Shown here piece by piece: positions 1 through 10,415 of a DNA stretch of 64,000 nucleotides. The notes under the pieces were generated by a model that saw only the letters and a program-made list of their open reading frames with translations, had not been told where the DNA came from and did not search any database. Numbering within the stretch: the first letter of the stretch is position 1; each line of letters starts with the position of its first letter. Source of the DNA: Closterium sp. Naga37s-1 (lineage: Eukaryota > Streptophyta > Zygnematophyceae > Desmidiales > Closteriaceae); contig CANJKZ010000820.1 of the NCBI GenBank assembly GCA_947471745.1, positions 3,137,501-3,201,500 on the forward strand, read 5' to 3'. Position numbers and translations under genes: made by a program.

Positions 1-470
1 GGAGGGTGAAGGGGCGAATTGTGTATGAGGGGAGGCTTGAAGGCGGACAACGGAATGCAGAGCGGCGCACGGGGGAGAGGGCAGGATGCGCCACGAGGGA
101 AGAAGGGGCGCGCTGTGCAGGGTAGTATGTGGCGCGCTCGACCGCGGAAATACGGGACGCGCGGAAGGGGGGGACAGAGGGCGCGCGACGGTGACGCAGC
201 CCGCGTGCAATGAGGTAAGTGAAGGGGCGCGTGGGTGAGGGGGGAATGCACGCGCGGAGGAAGAAAGGAGGGCGCACGACGGTATTGCAGGCCGCGCACG
301 ACGAGAGGGAGGAAGGGAGAGCGCGCGGGACGAGGCGCAATGGGTCTGGGTGCGCACGACGCGAGGGTAAGGATGGGCGCGACAGGTCTAGAAGGTCGCG
401 CGCTACTACTCAGGGCGGATCCGCGATTTGAAGAGGAGAAAAAAAAGAAAAAACCGTGAGAAAGAAAAAA
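1..470. other. G/purine-rich segment without a gene
   Basis: This stretch is strongly G- and A-rich with many GCGCG runs, and it ends in an A-rich tract near 440-475. Short open frames exist on the plus strand, but they overlap each other, are Arg/Gly-rich as expected from base composition, and resemble no family I know. I see no LTR end, tandem unit or RNA gene. It may be part of an element whose rest lies left of the window. Confidence 0.5.
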
Positions 471-814
471 AGAGGAAGGTAAAATCGACTAGCTAAAGGG
501 CCTAAGAGTTGCTAAGAGCTGTAGATGATTAGGAGACGCCTAGGATTTAGCTCTAGATACAATGTTAAGAGTAGCTTTAGGAGAGCCTTGACTCTCGTGA
601 GAGAAGATAACGAGAGAAAAAGTTTCACTAGAGAAAGTGTCGAGAGACATTTGAAAGATAGGGTTGGGAAACCCCAACTGAACCTAAGGCGTGTTCAATG
701 CAGAGTCAAACTGCAAAGTGAACCTAAGATGAACCAGAAATGAAACTAAGTCTAAAAGTGGCCGAAAAATAATATAAGGCCAAAACGAAATGCAGAGCGA
801 ACTCTAGCCTAGTC
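471..814. other. Unassigned segment left of the gypsy remnant
   Basis: No coding region is recognisable. The sequence becomes AT-richer and has dispersed short repeats such as AACCTAAG and GAGAGA. It lies where the rest of RNase H and the integrase of the minus-strand gypsy element should be, but no homology to those domains is visible. The element is therefore truncated at about 815-822 and this is foreign or highly decayed DNA. Confidence 0.4.
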
Positions 815-2084
815 CAACAAGTTCAGTTCTGCTCCGTGTAGCATCTTATTGAGGTAAGCGATGGGCTGCAAACCGCGTCCGTGATCCTTCATCTGTACTG
901 CTCCGACTGCCTGGTCACTAGCGTCTGCTTCGACCACGTAGTCTCTGTCTGGATCCGGTAAGATGAGTACTGGCGCTGTAATCAGTGATGTCTGTAGCTA
1001 TTCCATGGCTTGTTGTTTAGGAGTATCCCATTTATAGGGCGTACCTTTTTTCAGTAAGTTCGTTAGTGGCGCTGCTATCTTAGCGTACTGCGGCACGAAC
1101 CTGTTGTAGTAGTTGGCAAAGCCTAGGAACTGCTGCAACTCCTTCACGTTCTCCGATACTTTCCACTTCTTGACGGCTTCTATCTTCCGCGGGTCCACGT
1201 GTACGCCCTCGGCACTTACCATGTGCCCAAGAAACTGCACCTTCTTCAGGGCGAAGTCGCTCTACAACTTCACGTATAACTTTTTTTTCCGCAGGATCTC
1301 GAAGACTTTTCGGAGATGCTCCACGTGCTCCTTCATGTTCTTGGAGTGGATGCGAATGTCGTCCAGGTATACCACCACGCATTCGTCCAGCAGGGGCCGT
1401 AGAATGTGATTCATCTCCGCCTGGAACGTCCCTAGTGCGTTGCAGAGTCTGAACGGCATCACCAAGTATTCGTAGGAGCCGTATCTGGTACGGAACGCCG
1501 TCTTGTGGATCGAGTTGTCCGCCATCTTGATCTGCCAGTAACCTGACCGTAGGTCCAGCTTCGAAAACACCGTTGCACCACGCAGTTGGTCTAGAAGATC
1601 GTCTATGCGCGGTATGGGGTATTTGTTCTTGACTGTCTGTTTGTTCAGTGCCCGATAGTCGATGCAAATCCGTAACTACCGACCGGCTTTGGAGTGAAGA
1701 GAACTGGTGCACCGTAGGGAGAGGTGGATGGGCGGATCAGTTGTCTGTCTAGTAGGTACTCAATCTGCTTCTTCATGTCTGTCAGTTCGGTCAGACTAAG
1801 GCGGTATGGTGCACGTGAGACGGGTTTCGCACCTGGTTCCTCCACGATTTCGTGCTCGTGGGTTCGCGCTGGATGTACTCCTGCAGGTAGGTCGTCTGGC
1901 ATGGTATCTTTGTACTGCTCCAACATCTCCTGTACTGTTGGAGGTAGCTCCGAGTTCGGCTTCTCCTCCTCTGTTGTTGCCATAACCAGTGCTAAGTAAC
2001 CCGCGTTTCTCTCGTTCACCGTCCGTTGGAACCGTGCCAGTGTCGTTTTTAGGAACGTCTCTTGTATCCGTCCGGCTTCGCAGC
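815..2084 (-). pseudogene. Gypsy-1 RT plus partial RNase H
   Basis: This is the reverse transcriptase of a Ty3/gypsy element. It would copy the element RNA into DNA in the cytoplasmic particle. From the N-terminus I see the entry segment with YRLSLTELTDMKKQIEYLL and PSTSPYGAPVLFTPK, then [14 protein letters not shown], the catalytic YLDD box (in [12 protein letters not shown]), QFLGHMVSAEGV and LQQFLGFANYYNRFV. RNase H starts with VLILPDPDRDYVVEADASD and is cut off after about 50 residues near 820. In-frame TAG codons lie near 1262 and 998, and the frame changes between 1570 and 1645. The catalytic aspartates of the YLDD box are kept, so the damage is recent relative to the core domain, but the gene is non-functional. 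Confidence 0.88.
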
Positions 2085-2689
2085 TCCACACGTTTCCCGT
2101 TATTGTAGATGTACGCCTTCCGGTTGACCCAGTCGATCTCAAGGTTGAACCGCTTCAAGAAATCGCGCCCCAAGGTGAAATCTAAACCCTTGATGTTCGT
2201 GATCGGCAACGTCGGCTTCCACCTTAGCGCCCATATGTGCAGCTGCAGTGATGCTTCGGTGTGGATGGGAAGTTTCGTACCGTCCACCATCGTTGCCGTG
2301 AACTTGGTCTCCTCCGAAGGTTCTCCAATCTTCTCCAACGTCCCACGGTTGCAGACCGAGTGGGACGAACCACTGTCCACCAGTGCCTGGAGGCATCTTT
2401 TGTAGAAAACCTCGAGAAGTGATGGTTTCTGCTACGCTGAGTAGCCAAAGATAGTCTCGCTAATAGAATCATAGGGTACATCAACGAAATTACCAGCTCT
2501 ATTTTCTATGCCTGACTTAGCACCCTTTGCTTCCAACTTCACCTGGGAGGTAGGAAGACATTTCCGAGGCTTCAACAACTTCTCCTGAGCCTGGAATTTT
2601 CCTCTAAGCCTTTGCAGCTGTGTAAGCTGGGCAACGGGGAGCCTTAACACTGTGCTGTGGGGATTGGATATTAATTCTACGGAATGCAC
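2085..2689 (-). pseudogene. Gypsy-1 Gag-protease linker and aspartic protease
   Basis: The protease core is recognised by VDSGSSHSVCNRGTL, with the D-S-G active-site triad about 2380, and by the downstream hydrophobic stretch LPITNIKGLDFTLGRDFLKRF, typical of the retropepsin fold, where the second conserved segment ends in LGRDFL. Upstream in the same frame (about 2690-2430) is a Lys/Gln-rich linker ending in an in-frame stop near 2434. No Cys-His knuckle can be seen in this linker. The frame changes near 2085, where the sequence continues into the RT spacer (EAGRIQETFLKTTLARF). Confidence 0.8.
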
Positions 2690-2979
2690 AACCCTTTTTC
2701 TACGCTCCGTAATACTTTGCCCAACTTCTCGGGTACCTGAATAATTTCTAAAGGCTTTTCTTGGCTTTAACTCTCCCCTGATTTTTTCAAAGGCTTGAAA
2801 ACTACGAGAAGTAATATTCTTTGTTAAAGTATCTTTATAGTATAACTTTAACGAATTCTTATTTTCGTGGGTGTTCGGTTGAGTTTCCTGGTCGGTGCAG
2901 AGTCTTCTTTCATGGAGCCTCCTTTTTCTCAGCGAATTCTCTTAGTGCCGACCGGTCGAGACGTTTTCAATTCGCGCCA

Positions 2980-3846
2980 TCATTTTCTCATTTTTTCGCC
3001 GTCGAAGTCGCCATGTCGTCGCCCTTTTTCTCTTTTCAGATCTTTACACGATCGCCAGGTCGATCCGCGGCTACTGGCGAACGTGGGGGGTGCCCGCTCC
3101 GTGCCGAAAGATCTGTTCGGCACGTAGCGTCGTATTTCGGGTTGACCTCGCACCAACGCGTCGTATCGCTCGGCTGCACGTACCATGTCGCGGTAGCTAT
3201 TGTAGTTCTCAGCGATGATCTGTCTGCGTATCTCCACATTCAGCCCCTCGGTGTACGCTTGGATTTTTTCGCCTTCGGTCAAGTTGGTGATGCGATTATA
3301 TAACTGCTCCATCTGCTGCGTATACTGTGCCACACTCCCGTATTGCTTCTGCCGGTGAATCTGCTGCCGCGCCATGTAGGTTAAATTAACTGGTTCAAAC
3401 CTTTCGATCAGGTCTGCCCGAAATTGCGCCCACGTTCTCTCCCCGGGGACCACGTCACTGTAGTAAATACACTCGAGTGTCGGGCCTCGCAACAGTGTCG
3501 CTGCGAGCCGAATTCTTGCTGCGTCATGCGTCTGGGTCGAACAACTAATGGCCTCGAAGTAAATTTCGAGGGTCGCCACGAATCGTCGAAAGTCCGATCC
3601 CCTCGTTCTCGGATCGAACGCTTCGGGGAGCCTCGGGCGAGCTCCTTTGAGTTTCGGCGAAGGTGGTGCCATTGCTGCGTTAAATGTCGGTGTTGCCGCT
3701 GCCGCTGTTGCGTTCAGTACTGCTGTGGCAGCTGCCGATTGGTTCGCGAGGAGCGCTTCAATTAGTTGAAGTACTGTCCGCGTCTGTTCCACGTCGGTGC
3801 GAAGGCTGGCGATTTCTTGCACGAAGTTGTCGCCTTGCCCTTCCAA
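2980..3846 (-). pseudogene. Gypsy-1 Gag
   Basis: This is a 288-codon open stretch for a retrotransposon Gag, the structural protein of the virus-like particle. It starts MEGQGDNFVQEIASL and has an N-terminal coiled-coil-like segment, an Ala-rich stretch, then the conserved capsid region with FRRFVATLEIYFEAI, ERTWAQFRADLIERF and YTQQMEQLYNRITNL, which match the general pattern of gypsy retrotransposon Gag (W/F-x-x-F...L-x-x-R/F). The start is chosen because it is the first ATG after the primer-binding site and leader. No CCHC zinc knuckle is visible at the C-terminus, so the nucleocapsid part is probably lost by frameshift around 2980. It is labelled a pseudogene because the downstream frame is broken. 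Confidence 0.8.
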
Positions 3847-3969
3847 TCGAGGGGGACTTAAAAAAACACGGAACCAGATTTACGTACCCGAAATCGGTGT
3901 TTAGCGTTCGTCGCCCCCGCGGTTTTTGAAGACTGTTTTTTAGCGGTCGAAAAAACTTTGCGTGTAAAC

Positions 3970-3984
3970 GAGCTCTGATTACCA
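3970..3984 (-). promoter_or_regulatory. Gypsy-1 primer-binding site
   Basis: On the minus strand this reads TGGTAATCAGAGCTC, which is the plant initiator tRNA-Met complementary site TGGTATCAGAGC with one extra A. It lies two bases inside the putative LTR end. It would prime minus-strand DNA synthesis. Confidence 0.75.
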
Positions 3985-3986
3985 AG

Positions 3987-4230
3987 TGTGAGGATCGAGG
4001 ATCGAGTTCAGAATTGATAAATGAATATTGATTGATTCACCTAGGTACAACACGAGGCTATATATAGGTTTGACACAAGGCAGGCAACCCAGGTGTTACG
4101 CGAATGTTCTGAGGGTCGCGAAGCGTCCCGAACAGAACCTTCCCGAACTTGGTAGAAAGCAATTCGGTGGCAACCGAAAGGCTCAAGTTTGGTACACGAA
4201 ACCTGGTTCGGTGCTATAACTATAATAACA
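3987..4230 (-). repeat. Putative Gypsy-1 5' LTR
   Basis: Bounded on the minus strand by TGTTATTATAG at 4230 and CCTCACA at 3987, giving TG...CA ends and a length of about 244 bp. It contains a good TATA box (CCTATATATAG on the minus strand, about 4058-4068), placed well for driving the element. The boundary next to the primer-binding site is firm. The outer boundary is inferred from the TG dinucleotide because no partner LTR is present in the window. Confidence 0.55.
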
Positions 4231-4360
4231 CATAGGAATGCACCTAATCTAGGAAATCAAGCATAAACATGCAAGATAAAAATAAACCTAAGCCGGTAAT
4301 AGTGTATTAAAGTAAAGACAAGCAAGCATAGCTGGCATAAGCCGTCGTACTCTCACATAT
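4231..4360. other. Short AT-rich spacer without a gene
   Basis: About 130 bases between the putative gypsy LTR and a tandem repeat. No open frame, repeat unit or element end is recognisable. Confidence 0.4.
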
Positions 4361-4490
4361 AAGGCCACGCGGCCCCCGGCAGAAGGCCCCGCGGCCCCCA
4401 ACTAGAAGGCCCCGCGACCCCCAGCTAGAAGGCCCCGCGCCCCCCAGCGAGAAGGCCCCGCAGCCCCCAGCTAGAAGACCCCGCGCCCCC
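4361..4490 (+). repeat. GC-rich 23-bp minisatellite
   Basis: Five to six degenerate units of about 23 bp built on AAGGCCCCGCGGCCCCCA followed by ACTAG or GCTAG. The units differ by a few substitutions. No coding role is apparent. Confidence 0.85.
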
Positions 4491-4565
4491 CCCCGTACCC
4501 GCTACCCGTACCCGTACCATCTACAAGCTACCCGCTACCCGTACCAGCTACCCGTACCCGTGCCC
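4491..4565 (+). repeat. CTACCCGTACC simple repeat
   Basis: Irregular repeats of CTACCCGTACC and CCGTAC follow directly on the GC-rich minisatellite. They are low complexity with no coding potential. Confidence 0.8.
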
Positions 4566-5059
4566 CGTTTCTAGCTCATGCCATGGCGTCTGCTACAGTT
4601 CTGCAGCAGTAGGGCCAGCCGCATCGACAGCAGCTACAACACTCTCGGCAGTGGGGACCAGAGGGTCCAAGGAGTGCCGGCCCAGTGGCACAGCCACCGG
4701 TGGGCGCGACGTCAGTCCCTGCGGGTACCGGATCCTAACTGGCCCTGGTGCTGGCACTACCTGCTCGCGTCGTGGCCACTCCGCGTCCCGTTGCTACTCT
4801 CGCCTCGTCGACCTTCACCGTGAGCGTTTTGTACCTGACGTGATTCTGCCGCACTGACCTTCTTGGTTTCGCCACAGTACTGTTGGACCTGCTATGTCGC
4901 ACCTGCCTTGTCTTGGACCTTTGCCGGCTGCACGAGTAGGGACTTGTGTTTCCAGTCTTGGTGCGCGTGTTGTTTCTAGCCTAGGTGCCTCTGCGGGCCC
5001 TTGTGTGGAGTTGCAGCTACCGCTAGCCTAGTACCAGCCTTTGTCGCTGGTGTGGGTAC
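4566..5059 (+). other. Degraded Copia-A debris, Gag side (tentative)
   Basis: No open frame of note. Scattered Thr/Ala/Gly-rich codons and the position just upstream of a recognisable Copia-A protease fragment suggest decayed Gag sequence, but I cannot align it by eye. Confidence 0.3.
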
Positions 5060-5290
5060 GACCTCAGCTACTGTGCCTCTTTCCTTCACTGTGGACTCTG
5101 GGGCGCCCAGTTGTTTCTTCCGTGACTGCACCGACCTTACGCCGCTATGCACTCCAGCACCGTCGCCTTGGCTGACCCCTTAACGGGACCTGTCGTTGCA
5201 CACAGCACCACCACTCTCCCGTGTCTGTTGGCTCCCTCTGGGCTCCTCACAGGTTACTACACCCCCTCGTTCTCTTGCTTGTCTTGTACT
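5060..5290 (+). pseudogene. Copia-A protease remnant
   Basis: The peptide FTVDSGAPSCFFRDCTDLTPL parallels FTLDSGASRSFFRDSTTLTLL in the full-length Copia-A protease at about 13.15 kb, including the D-S-G-A catalytic motif. The following LADP...GPVVAHSTTTLPCLLAPSGLL segment also matches, after a frame change near 5150. Integrase and RT are absent immediately downstream, where LTR-proximal sequence follows, so there is a large internal deletion. Confidence 0.75.
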
Positions 5291-5309
5291 CTTGCGTCTC
5301 CTATATTTG

Positions 5310-5541
5310 CTATATCCTTGTGGACTGGCCTTGTGGCCTCTTGATTGTTCTCGAACTGTGTAGTGATCTTGAGATCCACCCTGCGATTTGTGTTTTTCTT
5401 GTGGACTGGTCTTGTGATACTTGCTTGTTCTTGCTGACTGGTCCTGTGACCCTTGCTCTCAAACTGTGTGGTTACTTCGTGATTCACCCTGAGATATGTG
5501 TTGTTTTTCATAGGACTACCGACACCTAGACTACGGTGATG
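5310..5541 (+). other. Copia-A 3' untranslated-like sequence
   Basis: Two tandem, diverged copies of a segment with GACTGGCCTTGTGGCC or GACTGGTCTTGTGAT, each followed by a GATC/GATTCACCCTGAGAT-like stretch, resemble the ~200 bp between the pol stop and the 3' LTR of Copia-A at 17.68-17.89 kb. Non-coding. Confidence 0.6.
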
Positions 5542-5690
5542 TGTCAAACTATAATTGTTACAGTTTGTTAGTTTTGTATAGGTGTTACAATGAGTTATGC
5601 TGTAGAGGGTACAACCCCTTTTAGGGTTTGCTATAGGATTCCTTGTACTGCTTGTTTCTAATCATTCATTACATAGCTCACATTCTAACA
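5542..5690 (+). repeat. Diverged Copia-A LTR
   Basis: It starts TGTCAAAC and ends CTAACA. It shares with the 131-bp LTR of the full-length element the order: TGTCA start, GTAG(A/T)GGG block, GGGTACA, TAGG(G/T)TTTGCTAT, CCTTGTACTG, and TCATTC near the end. Length about 149 bp. No primer-binding site follows, so it is a solo or 3' LTR. Confidence 0.65.
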
Positions 5691-5699
5691 AGCACTGGC

Positions 5700-7075
5700 C
5701 GGGTGCTAGGAGGGTGCTGCACTACTTGACCAGTACATCAGGTTTGTGCTTGGGGGACAGGGTCCAGTTGTGCTCACAGGGCACTGAGACGCTTCGTGGG
5801 CTGACGACCAGGCGGCATCCCAGTCTTCATAGGGCTACAATTTTAGCCTCGACACTAGTTCTCTCTCGTGGAGGTCCGCTCGCTCCCCTTCTGTCCTCAG
5901 CTCCAGCTGTGAGGCCGAGATATACGCTGGGGCTATAGCTATGCAGGAGTTACGCTGGCTGGTGTACTTGCTCACCAACTTGGGTGAACAGCTTGGTCAT
6001 TGGTAGTTGGAGCCACAGAACGAAGAGGAGCTTGAGGGAGAAGAATATGGGAAGCCTGCACGCCACAGAGGAATTTCGCAATTCCCAGTGATGAGCGTCA
6101 GGGACGTAAGTTGGGAGAATGAAACAGAGACGGCATTTGAGACGTCTCAGAGGTTGTGCTAGGAGAATGAAACGGAGACGTCAGCGCATCATGGCCAGTT
6201 TTTCGAGCAAAAGGAAACTCTTTTTAACGAGCGATTCATTCGCGCGAGCAGACTACTCTGCAACCTAAATTTCCCAGCGTCTCTCCAATAGGGACGAGTG
6301 GATCGGTGAGACGGATGTGCGCACCAGACGAGGACCCAGTACAAGATGGATTCAACGAAGTTAATGCACGCTAGGACGGTCCAATACGTGAGCCATTGCG
6401 CCTTGTTGTCCGATGATTGCGAATCCAGAGCCTTAAAGCTAGCGTAGAACGGATACGCGAAGCTGAGTACGACCCTGAAAGAACAGAGTGCGAGAACACA
6501 GGAGATCGGGAAAGACGACGGGACGGTGATCGAAAGCTAAGGAACACAGGTGAAGGGTAGAAGCGACTAAACGCGATGCGGAAGTTTGGCTTTGCTACAG
6601 CAGTGCGTCGTACACGAGGGGTTTGACGATGAATTCGGTGGTGAGGTAAGGCGACGCTACCACGGTGGCTACAGCGGTCGAGGCCATAGCTTCGATGATA
6701 GATACGATATGAGACGAGATCAGACGGAGCGCGCGTCGGCTATGGATCGGGATTGTGTCTTTTCCCCTAAAAACAAAGCACTGAACTAAGCAGAATACCC
6801 GCAAATCTGCACCGGTTCTGTACGCTGACAACAAGGTCATGATCACCTTGTGTCAGGAGGAGAGACTCGAGAGCAGAACAAAACACATTGCTTTTCGTTA
6901 CTTTCTCATGCTAGAGTTGCAGTAGTGTGGTCAGCTTCTCCTTTCTTACGTAGCCTTCGAGGCCAACACTGCTAATATTTTCATGAAGGCCCTTGGGTCT
7001 AGTGATCAACTGCGTTTCTGCACTGCAATTGGCCTTGTGCCTACTCTGCCTCATTTGCTTGCCTCTTGGTCTCGT
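5700..7075 (+). pseudogene. Copia-A RNase H region split by an insertion
   Basis: The left part (5700-5997) contains the RNase H core ending in SCEAEIYAGAIAMQELRWLVYLLTNLGE, matching the 17.1-17.4 kb copy. The right part (6805-7075) resumes with VLYADNKVMITLCQEERLE, RTKHIAFRYFL and ANTANIFMKALGSSDQLRFCTA and ends at LPHLLAS with a stop, as in the other copies. Between them lie about 800 unrelated bases. There is a premature TAG near 6928 (ELQ*CGQ). In an active element this domain would degrade the RNA strand of the RNA-DNA hybrid. Here it is dead. Confidence 0.8.
5998..6804 (+). other. Unidentified insertion within the RNase H fragment
   Basis: This separates two halves of one RNase H domain. 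It contains purine-rich stretches and GAGACGT repeats near 6140-6185, and a 67-codon open frame at 6586-6789 whose middle is Arg/Gly/Tyr/Asp-rich (RRRYHGGYSGRGHSFDDRYD). No terminal repeats, target duplication or conserved domain could be seen. It could be a fragment of a Gag nucleocapsid-like tail, a non-autonomous element or filler DNA. Confidence 0.45.
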
Positions 7076-7084
7076 TTTTGTACT

Positions 7085-7440
7085 TGTTGTAGCGAGGGAT
7101 GGGATGGCACAAAACTCTCCGTTCATGTTTTGGTGTGAATAGCATCGGTGCGGCGAACATCGATGATCTCGGTCGGACGATTTTTTAAACCCGAGTAGGT
7201 ATTCTAATTGCTTCATAAGTTCCTCCAGCTCGGGCTGTATCGGTCGAAACTGTCGCTGAACGGTTGGTTGTGTCCCCGGTTCTAACTCTATTTTGTGATC
7301 GTGCATTCGCTGATGTGGCAGTCCTTTGGATAAATCGGCAGGGAAAATTGGTAGGAACCGTTGCAGTAATTCTCTCGGCTTCTCCGACTTCCCTGATGTC
7401 GACGACATGCACGTCATCTCCGTAGAGATTCACTCTACAA
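7085..7440 (-). pseudogene. Gypsy RT N-terminal fragment
   Basis: On the minus strand, FLPIFPADLSKGLPHQRMHDHKIELEPG and PTVQRQFRPIQPELEELMKQLEYLLGF are the spacer and start of a Ty3/gypsy RT. The motif order D-H-x-I-x-L-x-P-G followed by LEYLL is diagnostic. It is a different lineage from Gypsy-1 (which has HEHEIVEEPGAKPVSRAPYR). The frame breaks straight after LEYLL and only residual RT sequence follows before the Copia-A RNase H fragment. Confidence 0.75.
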
Positions 7441-7454
7441 CGGTCAGGAGTTAG

Positions 7455-8032
7455 GCTACTGATCGTAGCTTCCTTAGCGTTCTCTAGAACTTGTGCGTTC
7501 ACAGAGCAATTTTGGCAAGAGTTTCATTCGGAAAGTTGCATTACAGAATGATTGGTCCAACAATGACTACATCAGAGCCTAGCAACCGTGTAGGGCAGCT
7601 GGTCGACCGCAAGCGCAGCATGGTCGACCGCCTTCCAGCGTTGCGTAGAGGAGCCGCGCCAGCGCTACAGAAATGTGGCCTGTCAACAGAGCAGGTCGAC
7701 GGCGTGCCAACGCTGCAGCAAAGCGGCTGTCCAGTGTTGCACCTGTAGTTGACAGCAGTGCGCACGCTCGCAGGTGCGCGCAGACGATTGGCCCGACATG
7801 CACCGTCACTCAACTGTCGGCTGATGTCTGCGCCGGATAAGCCACATCGACTTTGGGATACCAGCCCGAAGTCGCCTTCGCCATCGCGACCTCGACGACG
7901 TTCGCGTGCCTACGCAGAACCTCGCCGACGTAACTTGGTCGACCGGTCGACCACCAAGTGCCCTGGTCGACGACCTCCCCCGTCAACCACAGCTCCCGTC
8001 GAAGACCACCCAGGTCGACTACATACTACAGG
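7455..8032 (-). repeat. Partial Copia-C LTR
   Basis: Diverged copy of the inner part of the Copia-C LTR. In plus-strand order it has the CTTGTGCGTTCACAGAGCAA block, the ACTACATCAGA block, then GGTCGACCG, CAACGCTGCA, TCGCAGGTGC, and CCTCGACGACGTTCGCG followed by GTCGACC-rich sequence. Both LTR ends are missing: the left end abuts gypsy debris and the right end abuts LTR-B sequence. Confidence 0.7.
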
Positions 8033-8655
8033 GCGAGGGGAAACTAACGGAACCAGCATTTGTCGGGTTGCACTAGGACAAAATAGGATCTGTTTTTAGA
8101 ACCTGAACCTCGTTGGTGTTAGGTTAGAAAAACAGAATCAGAGGTTGTTCACCCACCTTCTGTTTTGTTAGCCAGGGTGGTTTTGTTGTTTGGAATTCAT
8201 TAGGCTTATCCTTGGTTGTTCCCAGATTGATTCACAAAGTCTTTACTAGCTTTAATTCAGTATTCCTTCTCTCTTTGTACTCTGGATATAGTCAATCGAA
8301 TCAAACAAATTCCTTCGCGGTTCTACGCGAATCAAAAATGGAATCAAAATTTAATTCTACGCGGTTCGAATACAGAATCGTACACGCTGTTAGATTCATA
8401 ACTCAGCAATGTAAAAACAATTCACGAGGCAACTTAGAGCCCTAGACTTAAGCTCCGATACGGGAAACCCACAACCTAGTCCGATTGATGGTCTCTGCAT
8501 GGCACGCTGTGTGCCGCTAAATGTACTCTTTTTTGTGTTTTACTAGGTCCCTCTTGACCCCTCTCTCTACAACGTCGGACCCAAAAATAGCAGCTGGTCA
8601 TGTACCAAGCACTCAGAGACCGGAGGAGATGTGTTACGTCTTAATAGCTTGAGTT
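8033..8655 (+). repeat. Partial Copia-B LTR (plus orientation)
   Basis: It matches the middle to near-end of LTR-B: GGAACCAGCATTTG, CAGAATCAGAGGTTGTT, TTGGTTGTTCCCAG, TCTGGATATAGTCAAT and CTTAATAGCTTGAGTT. The first ~370 bases of the LTR and a stretch near 8400-8560 are missing or diverged. It is clearly older than the other LTR-B copies. Confidence 0.75.
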
Positions 8656-8660
8656 AATTA

Positions 8661-9327
8661 CTCTTAGTACCAACCATAAGCATAAGTAATAAATTCACAC
8701 TTTGTGCAAACCATAAGAAATACCAACCATAAGGGTCATTTCACTTCCACTTTGTACCAACGATTTATATAAATGACACACGTAAGTATCGCCTTTCCAC
8801 CTAAAACCAACGATATAGGTAGGTATCATATATAAAATTAGACCAACCATAAAAGTAAGTAGCGTACTTACACTTAGTACCAACCATATAGTAAGAAATG
8901 CTCACACAATTAGTACCAACAATAAGCGTATGTAACACACTTACACGTAGTACCAGTCATACGGGTACGTAAAGCACTTACACTTCATACCAACTATAAT
9001 ATAATTAACGCATTTACACTTAGTACCAACTATTTGCGAAAATAACGCACTTACACGTAGCAACAACTACACGAATAAGTAAAACACATAACTTTAGTAC
9101 CAACCATAAGAGTAAATAAAACACTTACACGTAGTACAAATGATAAACTAAAGTGTCTCATCTACAATTAGTACCAACAACAAGGGTGAGTACCGTACTT
9201 ACACGAAGTACCAACCATAAGGGTAAGTTACGCATTTGCACTTAGCACACCAACCAGAGGGGCAAGCAACGGTCATATACTTTATACCATCTGAAGGGTA
9301 AATAGCACACTTATATTGTATCTAAGC
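8661..9327 (-). repeat. 37-bp satellite block 1a (reverse orientation, diverged)
   Basis: About 18 units on the pattern CACTTACACTTAGTACCAAC then CATAAGGGTAAGTAACG, the reverse complement of the unit at 18.3 and 34.6 kb but with ACCAAC instead of ACCATC. Units differ by substitutions and 1-3 bp indels, so this is an older array than the 34.6 kb block. It continues on the other side of an inserted solo LTR. Confidence 0.85.
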
Positions 9328-10415
9328 TGTTGGTGTATGGGCCTAATAAACTCGGACTATTAAGACCTAATCAAACTTAAAAACCTCTCCTCGAGGTCAC
9401 CTTCAAGGGTCCTTGGATGCCAGGTACAAGACCAGCCCCTATCCTCAGGTCCAAGTTTGTAGAGAGAGGAGTCAAGAGCGACTTAGCTAAAAGAACGAGA
9501 ATACCTTGTAAGTCGCGCAGTGTGTCGTGCAGACCGTCGATCGGATTAAGCTGAGAATCTGCTATATCGAATCTCGCTCCAAGAGCATTAAAATGAGCCA
9601 AGTTACCTTACAAAAAGTTCTGCAATCGCAGGGTTATGAATCGGACAGCATTTGCCTAGCGTCGTAGTGATAGTGTACTAGCATTGACCCGGGTAGCATT
9701 CCACTGTCGAACCGCGTAGAGACGAAGTTCCAGCAAGGAAGGAATTCACTTGAATCAATTTGACTACATCCAGAGGACAAACAGAGAATGAATAAATAGC
9801 TCTAGCTACCAAGGACCTTGGGAATCAACCTGAGAATAACCAGGGATGACTAATTTCAAGCAACAGAACCAACCTGGCTGGACAAAACAGCAGGTGGTAG
9901 GTTGGTAAACAACCTCTGGTTCTGTTTTTCCAACCTGGGAAAACAACAACCACGTTCAGGTTCTAGAAAAAGAAGTTGTTTTGTCCTTGCCCAACCGGCC
10001 AAATTCTGGTTTTGCTAATTTCCCCTGGCCCTGTAGCATGCAGATACATACAAACAACATTCAACCTTTACCTGATTGTACCCCTATAATGCTTGTCCCG
10101 CTACACTGTAGTTAACCAAACAAAACAGTACAATTCTAAGTTGGATATAACTGAACCTGTGCAGTCAAATAAACCGAACTGCAAAGCTTTCATCTTATGT
10201 TTTCTTATGAGCTCGTCCTTTCTACTTGCACTATTCGTAGCACGTACAATATGTGCCAAAGCGAACATTGCGTGAGTACCTGCAAATGCATAAAGCGAAA
10301 ATTGCGAAAGCAAATAAACAGACGAACACACCATTCACACGCAAATGCATTCGCGTATACATACTCTTACAAAACAGATGGCAGGATGTCGTGCAAAGTG
10401 AATTCGCACCCAACA
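9328..10415 (-). mobile_element. Solo Copia-B LTR
   Basis: A complete LTR-B, 1,088 bp, running TGTTGGTG (plus-strand view) to GCACCCAACA, without primer-binding site or internal region on either side. It is flanked by TAAGC on the left and TAAAC on the right, a 5-bp target duplication with one mismatch, and interrupts the reverse-orientation satellite. Solo LTRs arise by recombination between the two LTRs of one element. Confidence 0.85.

Larger units (their letters stand above)
815..4230 (-). mobile_element. Gypsy-1: truncated Ty3/gypsy LTR retrotransposon
   Basis: Reading on the minus strand, the order is LTR, primer-binding site, Gag, aspartic protease, RT and the first part of RNase H. 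The element then stops abruptly near 820, with integrase and 3' LTR missing. The protease-RT-RNase H order with RT directly after protease is the gypsy arrangement; copia elements have integrase between them. Stop codons and at least two frame changes break the coding region. It could still be transcribed from the LTR but cannot encode a working polyprotein. Confidence 0.85.

Noticed and set aside
19..459. Arg-rich small open frames at the left edge
   Set aside because: Overlapping, low complexity, G/A composition; no conserved motif or ending consistent with a gene.
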